64,000 nt of DNA, taken from contig JAFUAH010000022.1 in assembly GCA_017464345.1 (NCBI GenBank), positions 62,001-126,000 of the forward strand, in the 5' to 3' direction. Of the stretch, positions 1 to 9,225 are shown one piece after another (positions within the stretch are counted from its first letter, which is position 1; the number at the start of each line of letters is the position of its first letter). This DNA is from Bacteroidaceae bacterium. Its GTDB lineage: Bacteria; Bacteroidota; Bacteroidia; Bacteroidales; Bacteroidaceae. The position numbers were made by a program, and so were the translations under genes. Below the pieces are notes generated by a model. That model was not told where the DNA came from and searched no databases. It worked only from the letters and a program-made list of their open reading frames with translations.

Positions 1-3000
1 GCTATACGGTCTTTGATATATGATTGTGGGAGGTCTGGAAGTTCCATCGAGGCAATCTGTCGGACAAAGTTCTGCCTGTTTGCCCGATTCAACTGCTCAT
101 AGTTCTTCGTCTCTTCCTCCGTGTATTCAGTATTGACGGATGATTCATCGAACGCCTTGCCCTTGTTGGCAGGGTTGGCCTCCCAAAGTCTGCGGGCCTC
201 ATCAATCTTCTTCTGGCGCAAATCCTCATATCCGCGCTTGATTTCCTCCCTCTGCTTCTCGAAGTCAAGGGTTATCTGGGCGAGGGTTTTCTGGCTGCCC
301 TCTTCCATCGCATCAATCGTGGCCTGTGAGGTGGATAGTTCAAGGTCTCTGGCCGCACGTTCACGCTCCACCCTCTGCTTGCGCAGCAATTCTTGATACT
401 TCTGCTCTGCCTTGATTTTCTGGGCGCGTTCATTGGCGGCTTGCTTTGCTGCCTGTTGTTTCTTCTTTGCCTCCTTGCCCTCGGGGTCGCCACCTAAAGC
501 CTCATAGTTCTCTTTGGCGGTCTTTAGTTCAGACTGCGCAGATATTAGTTCCTCTTTGGTGTGCTGACTGGCATTGTCGGTGATGTTCTTCAGTGCCTTT
601 TGTGCAGCCTCAAATCGTGTCTTGGCAGCATCAAGTTCTACTGCCAGAGAGACTGCGCCGCCAGCCACGGTGTTTTGAGTGAGGCCATTCAACTTATTGA
701 GATACGCCTGCACCTGCATTTGCAGTTGCGTATAGTTCATGTTGAACTGCACGTTTACCCAGAAATCCAGTTGGTCAGAACCGCTTTCTTGCGCTTGTTT
801 CTTCATGTCCTTTAAGGCATCAAGAATCTTCTGCTTTTCCTGTGCCTCCAACTCCAACTTCTCTTTGATGGGGCTGTTTTCTGCCTGTCGGTGTAGGTCG
901 CTAATCTCTTCCTCTGCCTTTGCTATAAAGGAATCAAGGCGTGTTTCGCCTGTGACATAGTTTATAGCCTCATTAGCCTCTTGCCAGTGGTCTGCAAGGT
1001 CTTTGGCCTGTGTGTAGAAGTCGAGGATTTCCTTTTTGGTGTTGTAGTTCTCCTGTGCCTCTTGGATGCGGATTTCAATGGGAGTGTTTTCTTCGCGTAT
1101 CTTTGCTTGCAGTTCTTCGTATTTCCGAACTTTATCTTCCCACAATTTCAGATTGGCCTCAACACCCGGCAACTGATTCTTCGCGCGAGTTTGCGAGTTA
1201 TCGCCAATTTCTTTCTTCAACGCCTCTACTTGCTTGCGGTACTCTTCGGCTTTCTTCTTTGCCTCTTCGTATTCTTGCTCTTCCAGTTGGTGGTTGAGTT
1301 CTTTCTGGCTCTCTGCGGCTTCCATCGTGGCTAAAGCCTGTAGCGAATACTTGTCTGTGATGTCTGGCACAAGCGTTTTCAGTTTATTGTACGCTGCCAT
1401 CTGCGCAAGTTCCGTCTGGTTCTTATCCTGTATGGTGCGGAGCAAGCCCATGACCTTATCCCTGCGCTCATCATTGATTTTGTTCTGCTCTTCCATAGCC
1501 TCATTAGCCTTGCGAGTGGCTTTCTCGGCTTCTGATTCAGCGGTAACAAGTTTGTAGATGCCATAGGTGACACCGACAATCACGGCACCCATCCAGAACA
1601 GAGGGGATGCAAGGAATGACGCATTTACGGCATCAATGGCTTTCTTCAATGTCAGTTTGACACCAGCCAGAACACCAGTGGCCGCTGTGTCTGCTTTCGT
1701 GGCTGTAGAATCTATCACGGTGGCCGCACTCTCGGCCAACTTTGCCGTAGTGCTTGCCTTGCTTGCTGCGGCACTGGCAACCTCTCTGGCAGTCTGCAAC
1801 TCTTTGGCGACAGCGTTTCTGTTGCTTGCTGCGGTATTCAGTTCAAGTTCGGCACTTTCTATGGCCGTGGCATTTCCGGAGCGCACGGCGGCTTCATACT
1901 TCATTTCTGCGGCTGCGACTGCCGCCTCTGCCTCTTCCAGACGTATTGCTGTCTGGGCTGCGATGGTGGTGCTTTCCTCAAAGGCGACCTTTGCGGCTGC
2001 TGCCTCGGCTTGCAGTTTCTCCAAGTGGGCCGCTGCCTCTTCGCGCAAGGCGGTGATGAGGGCCGCTTTCTCTGGTGTCAGCCTACCCTCGGCAACAGCA
2101 ATCTCTATATCGCTCTTTGCCTCTGCCTCCTTTAGTGGGATGATGGCTTGCAACTGCGCAATCTCCGCTTCATACATGGCGTTAGTGGCCGCTATCTCGC
2201 TTGCATTGACAAGGCTTGTCTTTGCGCTGCTTGCTGCCAACATGGTACGATAGACTGCATAGGAGGCTACAAAGGCTTCGAGAGTACCGAGTGCGGTCTG
2301 CATCGAGCCAGTATCAAAGGCTTCATTCAGACTTTCGGCGATGTTCTTACCCATTGTGCGTATCTCATCACCAATGGGCATGAAGTAGGCAAAGATATTG
2401 TTGCGCAGTCTGGTGGTTGCGTTCCCTGCGGTGGTAGCCATCTTCTCGTATGCTTCCGTGGCTGCTCCTGTGGAGTTCTGCATGTCGATGAAGTCCTGTT
2501 TTGCGCTTGCTGCGTTCTCGCCTGTCAATGCCAATACTGCGTTCATGGCCGACAACTTGGAGAGGTCAGACTTCAAAGCGGATTCAGAGCCTTTGGTCTT
2601 TTCGGCCACCTCATCCATCGCTTCAAGGAATGTCCTGGTCTTGAAAGTACCATCGCCAAGGCTTGCAGTGGTAGCGGTAATGGCATCACGCACTTGCCTT
2701 ACTGCGATACTTGTCTTTGTACCAGACTTCGTGAGCGAGGCAACTGCGGCCAGCACATCTTCAATGGCTACACCATAGGCGGCGGCAACAGGGGTAACTT
2801 GGGCGATAACTCTTCCCAATTCTCCGTAGGTGGTCTTACCCAAACGGACGGTGGTAAATAGCAAGTCATTGACATGGGCCGCTTCCTCTGCGCTCATCTT
2901 GTAGGAGTTCAAGATGGTGGTGATAGCGTCTGCGGCAACCTCTGTTTCAGTTACACCGCCAATGGCACCCTTGGCCGATTCCTCCAGAACCCTCAAGCCA

Positions 3001-3419
3001 TCTGCGCCGTGGTGTCCGGCAGATTCAATCTGGTACAGGGCCTTTGCTGCCTCTTCTGGGGCAATGGCTATCTGGGTGCAAAGTTCGACAACTTTCTGCT
3101 TGTACTCTTCCAGATTGTTCGTCACCTCTTCCGAAAGGGTGGAGACTTCTTTCATGGCAACAACGAACTTGCCCATGTCGCCATACAGGGTTTTGATGAA
3201 AGAGCCAGATTCCATTAGAGCGTTCAGCCCGGCCACTCCTGCAGCCAACTGCTTGATACCGCCAAGGGCCGATGATGTAACCCTCTGGAACATGGATTCT
3301 ATGCTGTTGCCGCTCTTCTCTACGGCAGACTGCATACGCCTCACTCCCTGCTGAACACCATTAAAGGAATCCAACACGTTTCTGTTATCTCCTGTTATGT
3401 CGAACTTTATTCCTGCCAT
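1..3419 (-). CDS. Tail tape measure protein (partial)
   Basis: The reading frame on the minus strand is open from the ATG at 3419-3417 to the window edge, about 1,139 codons, with the 3' end missing. The protein would set tail length and act in genome ejection. The N-terminal third is rich in Ala/Gly/Ser with helices typical of TP901-type tape measures; the following part is a long Glu/Lys/Ala/Gln coiled coil. Position just downstream of the tail tube and chaperone genes fits. The start overlaps by 13 bases the stop of the proposed -1 frameshift product of the gene upstream, as is usual for chaperone/tape-measure pairs. Long plus-strand ORFs here are antisense shadows. The call rests on composition, size and context. 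Confidence 0.88.
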   Translation of the reverse strand, partial: MAGIKFDITGDNRNVLDSFNGVQQGVRRMQSAVEKSGNSIESMFQRVTSSALGGIKQLAAGVAGLNALMESGSFIKTLYGDMGKFVVAMKEVSTLSEEVTNNLEEYKQKVVELCTQIAIAPEEAAKALYQIESAGHHGADGLRVLEESAKGAIGGVTETEVAADAITTILNSYKMSAEEAAHVNDLLFTTVRLGKTTYGELGRVIAQVTPVAAAYGVAIEDVLAAVASLTKSGTKTSIAVRQVRDAITATTASLGDGTFKTRTFLEAMDEVAEKTKGSESALKSDLSKLSAMNAVLALTGENAASAKQDFIDMQNSTGAATEAYEKMATTAGNATTRLRNNIFAYFMPIGDEIRTMGKNIAESLNEAFDTGSMQTALGTLEAFVASYAVYRTMLAASSAKTSLVNASEIAATNAMYEAEIAQLQAIIPLKEAEAKSDIEIAVAEGRLTPEKAALITALREEAAAHLEKLQAEAAAAKVAFEESTTIAAQTAIRLEEAEAAVAAAEMKYEAAVRSGNATAIESAELELNTAASNRNAVAKELQTAREVASAAASKASTTAKLAESAATVIDSTATKADTAATGVLAGVKLTLKKAIDAVNASFLASPLFWMGAVIVGVTYGIYKLVTAESEAEKATRKANEAMEEQNKINDERRDKVMGLLRTIQDKNQTELAQMAAYNKLKTLVPDITDKYSLQALATMEAAESQKELNHQLEEQEYEEAKKKAEEYRKQVEALKKEIGDNSQTRAKNQLPGVEANLKLWEDKVRKYEELQAKIREENTPIEIRIQEAQENYNTKKEILDFYTQAKDLADHWQEANEAINYVTGETRLDSFIAKAEEEISDLHRQAENSPIKEKLELEAQEKQKILDALKDMKKQAQESGSDQLDFWVNVQFNMNYTQLQMQVQAYLNKLNGLTQNTVAGGAVSLAVELDAAKTRFEAAQKALKNITDNASQHTKEELISAQSELKTAKENYEALGGDPEGKEAKKKQQAAKQAANERAQKIKAEQKYQELLRKQRVERERAARDLELSTSQATIDAMEEGSQKTLAQITLDFEKQREEIKRGYEDLRQKKIDEARRLWEANPANKGKAFDESSVNTEYTEEETKNYEQLNRANRQNFVRQIASMELPDLPQSYIKDRI

Positions 3420-3578
3420 GTCAAAATGTTCTTTTTGTCTGGTTCAGACTTGGTGCCTTTGGTGTTTTCTCGGTGATTTTCTTGCCTCGACACTCTGCGA
3501 ATGTTCTTTTTGTCCGATTTCACACCTCGCGCACGCGCCTTTTTATATGTCAAAATCGTCAAGAGACCTTTACCCCCC
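3407..3578 (-). other. Probable -1 frameshift extension of the tail assembly chaperone
   Basis: Near the 3' end of the upstream gene, a run of six G (3578-3573, minus strand) precedes its stop by a few codons. Slipping back one base there opens a frame of about 55 codons, rich in Lys and Arg, that runs to a TAA at 3409-3407, 13 bases inside the tape measure start. This is the layout of gpG/gpGT chaperone pairs in lambda-like phages. The frameshift is inferred from frame openness and position, not shown. Confidence 0.6.
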
Positions 3579-4284
3579 TGTTAGCCATTGCTGCGAGTAT
3601 CTTTTCTGCGTTCTTGGGGTCGGAGGCATTGAAGAATGTGCCGCCATCCTCCTGTGGCAGTTCTCCTCTCTCTTCGTCCGTGAGGTGCAGGGTGACTATC
3701 TTGTCTGCCAGCATAAGGCGCAGATACGAATAACCGCGTTCATAGAGTATCTCGTTATCTGTGTAGCCCATTTCCTTTAGTTGGGCTATGAATGTTCCGA
3801 AGATTCCCTTTCCGTTGAACGAAAGGGTGTTCTTGTCATGCTTGCGCTTAACCTCCATCACCTTGTTAAGCCTCTCCCTCTCCTTGTCTATTCCAAGATG
3901 CTTGATGATGGCATCTGTCTTGTCGGCGGTGAGTACCATGATGAGCAACGATGCAAGGGCATCATCATCCATTTCTTTCACGAAGTAGTTATTGCGGATG
4001 GTGTATGCCCTGTGGTCGAAGAGGTCTTTATATGTGTTGGGGGCTGTGTGGTATGCGATAATCTTGCAGCACGTTTCCTTATCGGTGTTCACAAGGCGCA
4101 TGGCCTCCAGATAGGGATTGGCGTTCAAGATGGTCTGGTCGATGTTCAGACTATCAACAAGCCTTTTCAATAGGAACATCTTTGCCAGAGTTATCGGGTA
4201 GAGATAGAAATGCTTTCGGCCAACCGTGAATCCGTATGGCCTGCCTATGATAATGTCTGCGAGGTTGTATTCAATATCATTCAT
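3559..4284 (-). CDS. Putative tail assembly chaperone
   Basis: 241 aa, no domain I can name with certainty. It lies between the tail tube gene and the tape measure, the slot of tail assembly chaperones that bind the tape measure during tail polymerisation. The body is mainly helical (Leu/Met-rich, many charged residues), with a C-terminal end NRGVKVS reached through a G-rich stretch suited to slippage. A short 15-bp repeat (3425-3439 and 3500-3514) lies in the extension downstream. The role is inferred from gene order. Confidence 0.6.
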   Translation of the reverse strand: MNDIEYNLADIIIGRPYGFTVGRKHFYLYPITLAKMFLLKRLVDSLNIDQTILNANPYLEAMRLVNTDKETCCKIIAYHTAPNTYKDLFDHRAYTIRNNYFVKEMDDDALASLLIMVLTADKTDAIIKHLGIDKERERLNKVMEVKRKHDKNTLSFNGKGIFGTFIAQLKEMGYTDNEILYERGYSYLRLMLADKIVTLHLTDEERGELPQEDGGTFFNASDPKNAEKILAAMANRGVKVS

Positions 4285-4313
4285 CGGTTGGGGCGAGTTT
4301 AATATGTCTTTGG

Positions 4314-4383
4314 TCTGGGTGCGAGAATCGAACTCGCGACCTCTGCTGTATGAGGCAGTGTTCTACCACTGAACTAACCCAGA
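4314..4383 (-). tRNA. Phage tRNA with CAU-type anticodon and an 8-base anticodon loop
   Basis: The minus strand folds into a 7-bp acceptor (TCTGGGT/ACCCAGA), a D arm GTTC/GAAC with AGTGGTA loop, and a T arm GCGAG/CTCGC with the canonical TTCGATT loop. The anticodon stem is CTGC/GCAG and encloses CTCATACA, one base longer than a normal loop, so CAU after U33 is the natural reading (Met or lysidine-type Ile). CCA is not encoded. It sits between tail genes, transcribed with them. Identity of the amino acid is uncertain because of the odd loop. Confidence 0.75.
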
Positions 4384-4421
4384 GTGGCCGAACTACCAAT
4401 CAAGGAGCGGCCATTTGTTGC

Positions 4422-4847
4422 TTACGCTGCACCCTTGGCTGCAAAGGTGATGTCGGTCAGTTTGCCGTCTGCGCCGACCTTGCCCTTGGTCTTGTAGGTG
4501 TAGATGGCTACAAGGCCGTCGGTGGAATCGAACTTCACGGCTACGTGCTTCGACACGCCTTTCAGAGTGCAGCAGATGGCACCAGCCTCTTCGGGGGTTA
4601 CGGTGATGTCACCAGCATCTTCCGTGTAGCCCACCTCAACTTCCGAGGCACTGCCGACACGGCGGTTGTAGGTCAGCGTGTACTTGTCTGGGGCTTTCTT
4701 GCGGCCCTCGGCCTCTCCACCCTCAATGAGGGCTTCCTGCTCCTGGCCCTCTTCGACAGAGAGGGAGGTGGAGCCTTCCACGATGTCAGAGTGCGCACCT
4801 ACCGTACACTTACCCCAACCAAGAACTTTCTTTTTTGCGTCTGCCAT
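4422..4847 (-). CDS. Putative major tail tube protein
   Basis: 141 aa, beta-rich, Gly/Thr/Val-rich with repeated short strands and a C-terminal half resembling the Ig-like fold common in tail tubes. Start context is AACAATGG, typical of the virion genes here and unlike the AAGAGCAATG used by accessory genes. It lies between the tail completion genes and the chaperone, separated from the latter by a tRNA. The function is inferred from size, composition and order. Confidence 0.6.
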   Translation of the reverse strand: MADAKKKVLGWGKCTVGAHSDIVEGSTSLSVEEGQEQEALIEGGEAEGRKKAPDKYTLTYNRRVGSASEVEVGYTEDAGDITVTPEEAGAICCTLKGVSKHVAVKFDSTDGLVAIYTYKTKGKVGADGKLTDITFAAKGAA

Positions 4848-4852
4848 TGTTG

Positions 4853-5254
4853 TTATTCGTTTAGATATTTGACTTCGATTTTGTTGTTGATTATGTGTTC
4901 ATCTGTGCCGTCTGCCTCAAACACTCTCTGGGAGAGCAGGGAGGCGCGGTATTCGCTGTCTGGCCCCCAGAACACATCAAAGAGACTGCTTGCCAATGAG
5001 CCAAGTTCCTCCAGTCGCACGGTGTCCTCTTCTGGCTGATTATCAACGGCGATGTCCGCAACATAGATATTGACATTCACGGTGGCAATCTGAATCTGGC
5101 CGTTCTCGTTGGCAAGGATGGAGATTACTATATCCTCCTTGGTCGAGTTGTGGGGCCGCTTCCGCTTGCTCACCTTGCCTGTGACTGCTTTCTTCAGTTC
5201 CGAGGCGGCGATGTACTTGTAGATGTCAGTCTTTATTGCTTCGTCCGTTCTCAT
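4853..5254 (-). CDS. Putative tail completion/terminator protein
   Basis: 133 aa with a basic stretch (KVSKRKRP) near residue 30 and an alternating-strand C-terminal half. It overlaps the gene upstream by four bases (ATGA), showing translational coupling. Position just before the tail tube gene is that of the tail terminator in siphophage head-tail modules. No diagnostic motif is visible. Confidence 0.5.
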   Translation of the reverse strand: MRTDEAIKTDIYKYIAASELKKAVTGKVSKRKRPHNSTKEDIVISILANENGQIQIATVNVNIYVADIAVDNQPEEDTVRLEELGSLASSLFDVFWGPDSEYRASLLSQRVFEADGTDEHIINNKIEVKYLNE

Positions 5255-5733
5255 AGAGTGAGTGCGTTAATCTTTTTGATGGCGGTTTCCTTGGCTCTCT
5301 CAAGCCTTGCGTTTACTTCATTCTGCGCCCATATCCTTGTGGATTCAAGCACATCCTTACTCTCTATGGCCTCTACCTTGTCTGCATAGTTCATTGCTGC
5401 CACTACAACCAGTGCAAAGACATTGGCATACTCGCTTGCCAGTTCCGCTACCATCTTCCGGCCCTCGGCTGAACCCAACGAACCGCCCTTGACTATCTCA
5501 AAGGCTGATTCTATCTGCTTCACGCCATAGTCGTAGATGGAGTAGCCGATGGAAGAGCGCAGATTGGCCGTGTGGTCTATCCAACTCTCGCTCTGGTCGC
5601 GGTCTCTGACCTTGCGCACACTTTCCTCACCGAGTTTCGCCAGTGCATTGAAGATTTCGCCCTTGATTATCTCAAAGGCTTTCTTGAAGAATGCGTCTAA
5701 CGCGCTCATTGGAGTTGTCATGTGTATTGCCAT
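5251..5733 (-). CDS. HK97 gp10-like neck protein (putative)
   Basis: 160 aa, largely helical. An amphipathic N-terminal helix is followed by a motif region around SWIDHTANLRSSIGY that resembles the part of gp10-like neck proteins where helices meet a short sheet. Couples by ATGA to the next gene. Placed third after the capsid, as expected for the head-tail joining module. Confidence 0.55.
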   Translation of the reverse strand: MAIHMTTPMSALDAFFKKAFEIIKGEIFNALAKLGEESVRKVRDRDQSESWIDHTANLRSSIGYSIYDYGVKQIESAFEIVKGGSLGSAEGRKMVAELASEYANVFALVVVAAMNYADKVEAIESKDVLESTRIWAQNEVNARLERAKETAIKKINALTL

Positions 5734-5736
5734 AGG

Positions 5737-6078
5737 TCACACCCACATCTTGCATTGTTTCTGGTAGCGGTGAAAGCCTTTCACCGTGAACTCACTTACC
5801 TCTTCTGGATGGCCGAAGAACCTTATCCTGACTCTCTCGCCATAGACGAACTTCCGGCAGGTTCTCGGCAGGTTGTAGATGGTGTATGAATATGGCTCAA
5901 CCTGTCCGTCTGGCGTGGTGATGGTGTTGGCCTTGCCTGCTGGCACGGCATCACACTTGCAATAGCCCTCCACCCATATTTCCGAGCCTTTGATGTAATC
6001 GCCAGTCTCTTCATCATCATGGCCGGGCACCACTTCCAGATAGTCCAGAGTGTGAGGGGCAAAATCCAATACACTCAT
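5737..6078 (-). CDS. Putative head closure/head-tail connector protein
   Basis: 113 aa, beta-rich small protein in the head-closure slot between the adaptor gene and the gp10-like gene. The central part (PYSYTIYNLPRTCRKF) suggests a small barrel. Tightly packed with neighbours (3-bp gaps). Function by position only. Confidence 0.45.
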   Translation of the reverse strand: MSVLDFAPHTLDYLEVVPGHDDEETGDYIKGSEIWVEGYCKCDAVPAGKANTITTPDGQVEPYSYTIYNLPRTCRKFVYGERVRIRFFGHPEEVSEFTVKGFHRYQKQCKMWV

Positions 6079-6081
6079 CTG

Positions 6082-6408
6082 TCAGCCTCCTATATAGACC
6101 ATCGGCTGACCGAGGGACTGGTCTTCGCCGATGGACTGGTAAAGTGAATTGATGCGAACCAGAAGCCGCTCCTTGTCCTTGTCAGTCAGTGTGCCGATGC
6201 TCTTGTCTGATTCGGACACGCTCACGGCTTGCAGCAGAGAGTAGAGGCAATCAGCCAGAGCACCCTTGTACGCCTTGGACTGCGACACCTCATAGGTGTA
6301 TTCGGCATCTTCGTCCAACTGACGCTCAATCATGGTGTTCTCTACGAACCCTACTGGAATCGGGTAGTGGATGGCATCAATTAGTGCCTGTCTGATTGTC
6401 TTTGCCAT
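6082..6408 (-). CDS. Head-tail connector (DUF6706-like)
   Basis: 108 aa, helical, directly downstream of the major capsid gene where the head-tail adaptor is normally found. The N-terminal pattern IRQALIDAIHYPIPVGFVE and overall size recall the DUF6706 proteins seen in Bacteroidetes phages. Three-base gap to the capsid stop. The family assignment is from memory. Confidence 0.5.
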   Translation of the reverse strand: MAKTIRQALIDAIHYPIPVGFVENTMIERQLDEDAEYTYEVSQSKAYKGALADCLYSLLQAVSVSESDKSIGTLTDKDKERLLVRINSLYQSIGEDQSLGQPMVYIGG

Positions 6409-6411
6409 AGG

Positions 6412-7728
6412 TTACGCTTCCGTTACGTTTTCGAGGAATGTGGCCTCATCCTCGTCACTGAGGGCGTTGAACGCCTCGATTACCTTTGCGTCAGAAGAGT
6501 TGGACTTCAGACCAGTTGCTCCCAGTGCTTTCAACTGCGCGATGGCCTCCGTCTTGGAGTATTTCTTGCCGTTGATGGTTACAAACTTGTCCTCGGTGTC
6601 TGTCGCCTCTGCGGTCTCATCGACCTCGGCCGATTTGGTCTCGGTGCAGTCAATGACATAAATCTGGTCGACATCCTCAATGACGGGGAGAACGAGGGCC
6701 TGGCCCGATGTGAACTCCTGCAGCGGGTCGTTCTTGGAATACTTGGAGATAAGTTTGTACTTATCCACCGTGGCGTACCTCACACCCTCTACAGGGTTGG
6801 TAGCCTCGGCCAGAGTACCCCAGACAAGCGAGCCGACGATTTCGGAGCAGCGGAACACCAGACGGTCATTGTTCCAAGGCTTGACAGACTTCTGCTTGCC
6901 GTTCTTCTCGAAGATAACGGTGCGGTTGATTTCCTGAATGGTGTAGCCGAACTCATCCTCAAAGGCTTCCAAGAAAGCCTTGCGCGAGGGCGTTTTCAGT
7001 TTGTCATCATCATCATACACCTTGCCCTCGAAGTCGGCAACCAGTTCCTGCGCCCAACGGAGGCGGCGAATCTCGTTGAGTTTGGCCTTGGACATCATCA
7101 CGGCCACGATGGTATTGCCATCGGCCTCGGCCTTGTCATTGACGTTCTCGAAGTCCTCCTTGGAGATTTGGCCCTTGACGATAGTACCGAAAGTGTTCTC
7201 GTCCAGATAGCCATAGTTCACGCGGAGGCCAGTGCCTACGTTCTCTTCGTCCTCGACCAGAACGACACCCTCACAAAGGCCAGTGAGGAAGTTCGCCTCG
7301 TTCTTCTCATCGATACCGACAGAGCAAGCCACGCCGTCATTGGTGAGGTTCTGGATGATACGTGCCTTCTCGGCTTTCTTCGCCTCGTCCGTGGTGGCCG
7401 TGGTGTAGTGGGCCTTCATGATGTTGATGGAGTTGATTTCCGTCTCGCGGAGAATCTTCTTCATACCCACCTTGGGCAGTTTGCCGTTGGAGGTGGCGAG
7501 ACTGCCACGCTTCTTGATGGGCAGAGGGGAATCCATTGCCACCATGTCGGCAGCAACATACGTGGTCTTGGCACTTGTGCCCTCCCACTTCTGGTCAGCA
7601 GAATACACCTCGCGAAGCATGGTCTTGTGAAGATAGGTGCGCTCCTTGGGGTCCACCTTTTCTTTCACATAGAGAGCCAACTTCGGCCAGATGCCGCTGA
7701 TAAATTCGATAAAGAGTGATTTCTTCAT
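6412..7728 (-). CDS. Major capsid protein
   Basis: 438 aa, following scaffold and decoration genes, with size and mixed alpha/beta composition expected of an HK97-fold coat protein. The N-terminal arm (residues 1-60) is basic and extended. The last ~55 residues (after an acidic linker near residue 380) form a separate small helical domain, starting TINGKKYSKTEAIAQL, that looks like a HeH/SAP-type helix-extended-helix module and may project from the shell or bind DNA. No protease gene is seen, so maturation may be protease-free or use a gene outside the window. Confidence 0.75.
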   Translation of the reverse strand: MKKSLFIEFISGIWPKLALYVKEKVDPKERTYLHKTMLREVYSADQKWEGTSAKTTYVAADMVAMDSPLPIKKRGSLATSNGKLPKVGMKKILRETEINSINIMKAHYTTATTDEAKKAEKARIIQNLTNDGVACSVGIDEKNEANFLTGLCEGVVLVEDEENVGTGLRVNYGYLDENTFGTIVKGQISKEDFENVNDKAEADGNTIVAVMMSKAKLNEIRRLRWAQELVADFEGKVYDDDDKLKTPSRKAFLEAFEDEFGYTIQEINRTVIFEKNGKQKSVKPWNNDRLVFRCSEIVGSLVWGTLAEATNPVEGVRYATVDKYKLISKYSKNDPLQEFTSGQALVLPVIEDVDQIYVIDCTETKSAEVDETAEATDTEDKFVTINGKKYSKTEAIAQLKALGATGLKSNSSDAKVIEAFNALSDEDEATFLENVTEA

Positions 7729-7742
7729 GTTCTACGCGGTGT

Positions 7743-8153
7743 TTAGTCGTGTTCAAAGATGAGGTTAGGCAGTGCTGCCTTGACTGCGGCACGCTGGGCT
7801 TCGTCCTTGAACTGATACGGCATAGCCACATCGTTCACACGGCCATCGTCCATGATGCCAAACAGAGGATAGTCCGTAGACTTGGTTGCCACGGTCACGC
7901 CCACATACTCATGGTTTGCGGGCAGGTCGGCATACTTATCGCCGTCCACAGGCATAGGCTTGTAGGTGTAGTTCACACCGTCCTCATCCTTTGTGCGGAC
8001 AACAAGATGCCCACCCTTGACAGGCCCATCGAAGCCGTCAAGGTCGTTGGTGCGGCCACCAGTGATGCCACCATTGTACTGCCGAATGACAACGCTGTCA
8101 TTGGCTGCAAGGATGGTCTCGGGGTCGTTCACCAGGTTTGCGAGTTTACCCAT
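7743..8153 (-). CDS. Putative head decoration protein
   Basis: 136 aa, Gly/Asp/Val-rich, between scaffold and capsid genes, the usual slot for gpD-like head stabilising proteins. Start context is AACAATGG, as for other virion genes. No conserved catalytic residues are visible. The role is inferred from position and composition. Confidence 0.5.
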   Translation of the reverse strand: MGKLANLVNDPETILAANDSVVIRQYNGGITGGRTNDLDGFDGPVKGGHLVVRTKDEDGVNYTYKPMPVDGDKYADLPANHEYVGVTVATKSTDYPLFGIMDDGRVNDVAMPYQFKDEAQRAAVKAALPNLIFEHD

Positions 8154-8191
8154 TGTTGCTTGGATTGATTTTGTTTGACTTCATCGGTGAA

Positions 8192-8950
8192 TCAGCCATT
8201 AGCCAGTTCCTTGACCTCTTCGTCCGACATTACGCTCTCTTCCTCGCCTGTCTCTTTGACAATGCTGCCGGGGACGTTGCCGCCCACAGGCTTGCCAAGG
8301 ATTTCGAGGCCCTTGTTGAGACGCTCCTGGTTCTCGGCATCCAAATCAGCCTCGACCTCATCGAGATAGTCTTCAAACTCGTCCTCGTTCTTGAATGACA
8401 TGCGAGAAAACGCCTTGATGGTTCGCTCACCGAACTTGCCCGTGTCCTTTACCAGAGCCTCCAGACGCGCCTTGCGGCTGTCTGCTGTCTTGCCTTTCTG
8501 GAGTTCCTCCATCTGCCCCTTGATGGCATTGAGGCTTTCCCCGAAAGGCGCGAGGGCCTTGGCTATGGCCTTGGCGAGTTCAGAATCATCTTCATCTTGG
8601 CGGTTGCCTTTCTTGCCAGTCTTTTTGGACGGACTTCTACGACCCTCACCACCTGGCATGGTGTCGTCGTCCTCATCGTCATCGTCCTCATCGTTGGCAG
8701 GATGGGCATCCTTGTACTGCTGGAGGCGGCGGTCTGCCACGGTCTGAACAACCTCAAGGTACGGAACGATGGAATCAACGGCATCATCGATGGCTTCCGT
8801 CACCTCTTCTTCGGTGGCATCATCTTTGAGGTCGAGTTTATCGGCAACTTTGGCGGCGATACCCTTAACCTCCTTACGGCTCAACCCCAGTGCCTTAATC
8901 TCCTTTCTGGTTTTGAGCACATCCAGAACTCTTCTGAAATGTCTGTTCAT
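8192..8950 (-). CDS. Capsid scaffold protein
   Basis: 252 aa, highly charged, mainly helical, with an acidic low-complexity stretch (about residues 85-97, Asp/Glu repeats), a basic patch and a C-terminal coiled coil. This is typical of an internal scaffold for procapsid assembly. It is the first gene of the capsid operon and is preceded by a clear promoter (9086-9119). A protease domain is not apparent. Confidence 0.65.
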   Translation of the reverse strand: MNRHFRRVLDVLKTRKEIKALGLSRKEVKGIAAKVADKLDLKDDATEEEVTEAIDDAVDSIVPYLEVVQTVADRRLQQYKDAHPANDEDDDDEDDDTMPGGEGRRSPSKKTGKKGNRQDEDDSELAKAIAKALAPFGESLNAIKGQMEELQKGKTADSRKARLEALVKDTGKFGERTIKAFSRMSFKNEDEFEDYLDEVEADLDAENQERLNKGLEILGKPVGGNVPGSIVKETGEEESVMSDEEVKELANG

Positions 8951-9085
8951 GTTCTTACGGATTTAATTGTTACTAAAAATGGTCTGCGAGTGTCACACAG
9001 GCAGACCATCATCAGAACCACATCGTAAGAGCAATGTTTGAATCCGAATAGTTCCGTCACGTGCATCTTCACACGCTTTCGGTCA

Positions 9086-9119
9086 CAAAGGTACGTAAAT
9101 TTATTTGAATAACAAATAA
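9086..9119 (-). promoter_or_regulatory. Promoter of the capsid operon with palindromic site
   Basis: Minus-strand -7 element TACCTTTG (9093-9086) lies 19 bases after a TTTG -33 element (9116-9113). Overlapping the -33 side is the palindrome TTATTTG-AATAA-CAAATAA (9101-9119), repeated at three other phage promoters, so probably a shared operator. Confidence 0.75.
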
Positions 9120-9201
9120 AATTAAGATTATTTTGCCAAAAATTGAGGGGAAAAGGCCGTTTTGTCAGCCAATCCCCCTCTGGATGCAATGAAAACAGAA
9201 T

Positions 9202-9220
9202 TTATTTGCTATTCAAATCA
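9202..9220 (-). promoter_or_regulatory. Degenerate copy of the TTATTTG palindrome
   Basis: TTATTTG-CTATT-CAAATCA, one arm imperfect, 18 bases downstream of a gene stop within the 275-bp gap 8951-9225. No good -7 element follows at the right spacing, so it may be a decoy or auxiliary site. The rest of the gap holds only the capsid promoter and its leader. Confidence 0.4.
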
Positions 9221-9225
9221 AATTT

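Noticed and set aside
1567..2253. Long plus-strand ORF of ~228 codons
   Set aside because: Antisense to the tape measure coiled coil; a shadow of its codon bias. The same applies to most other plus-strand ORFs left of 47 kb.
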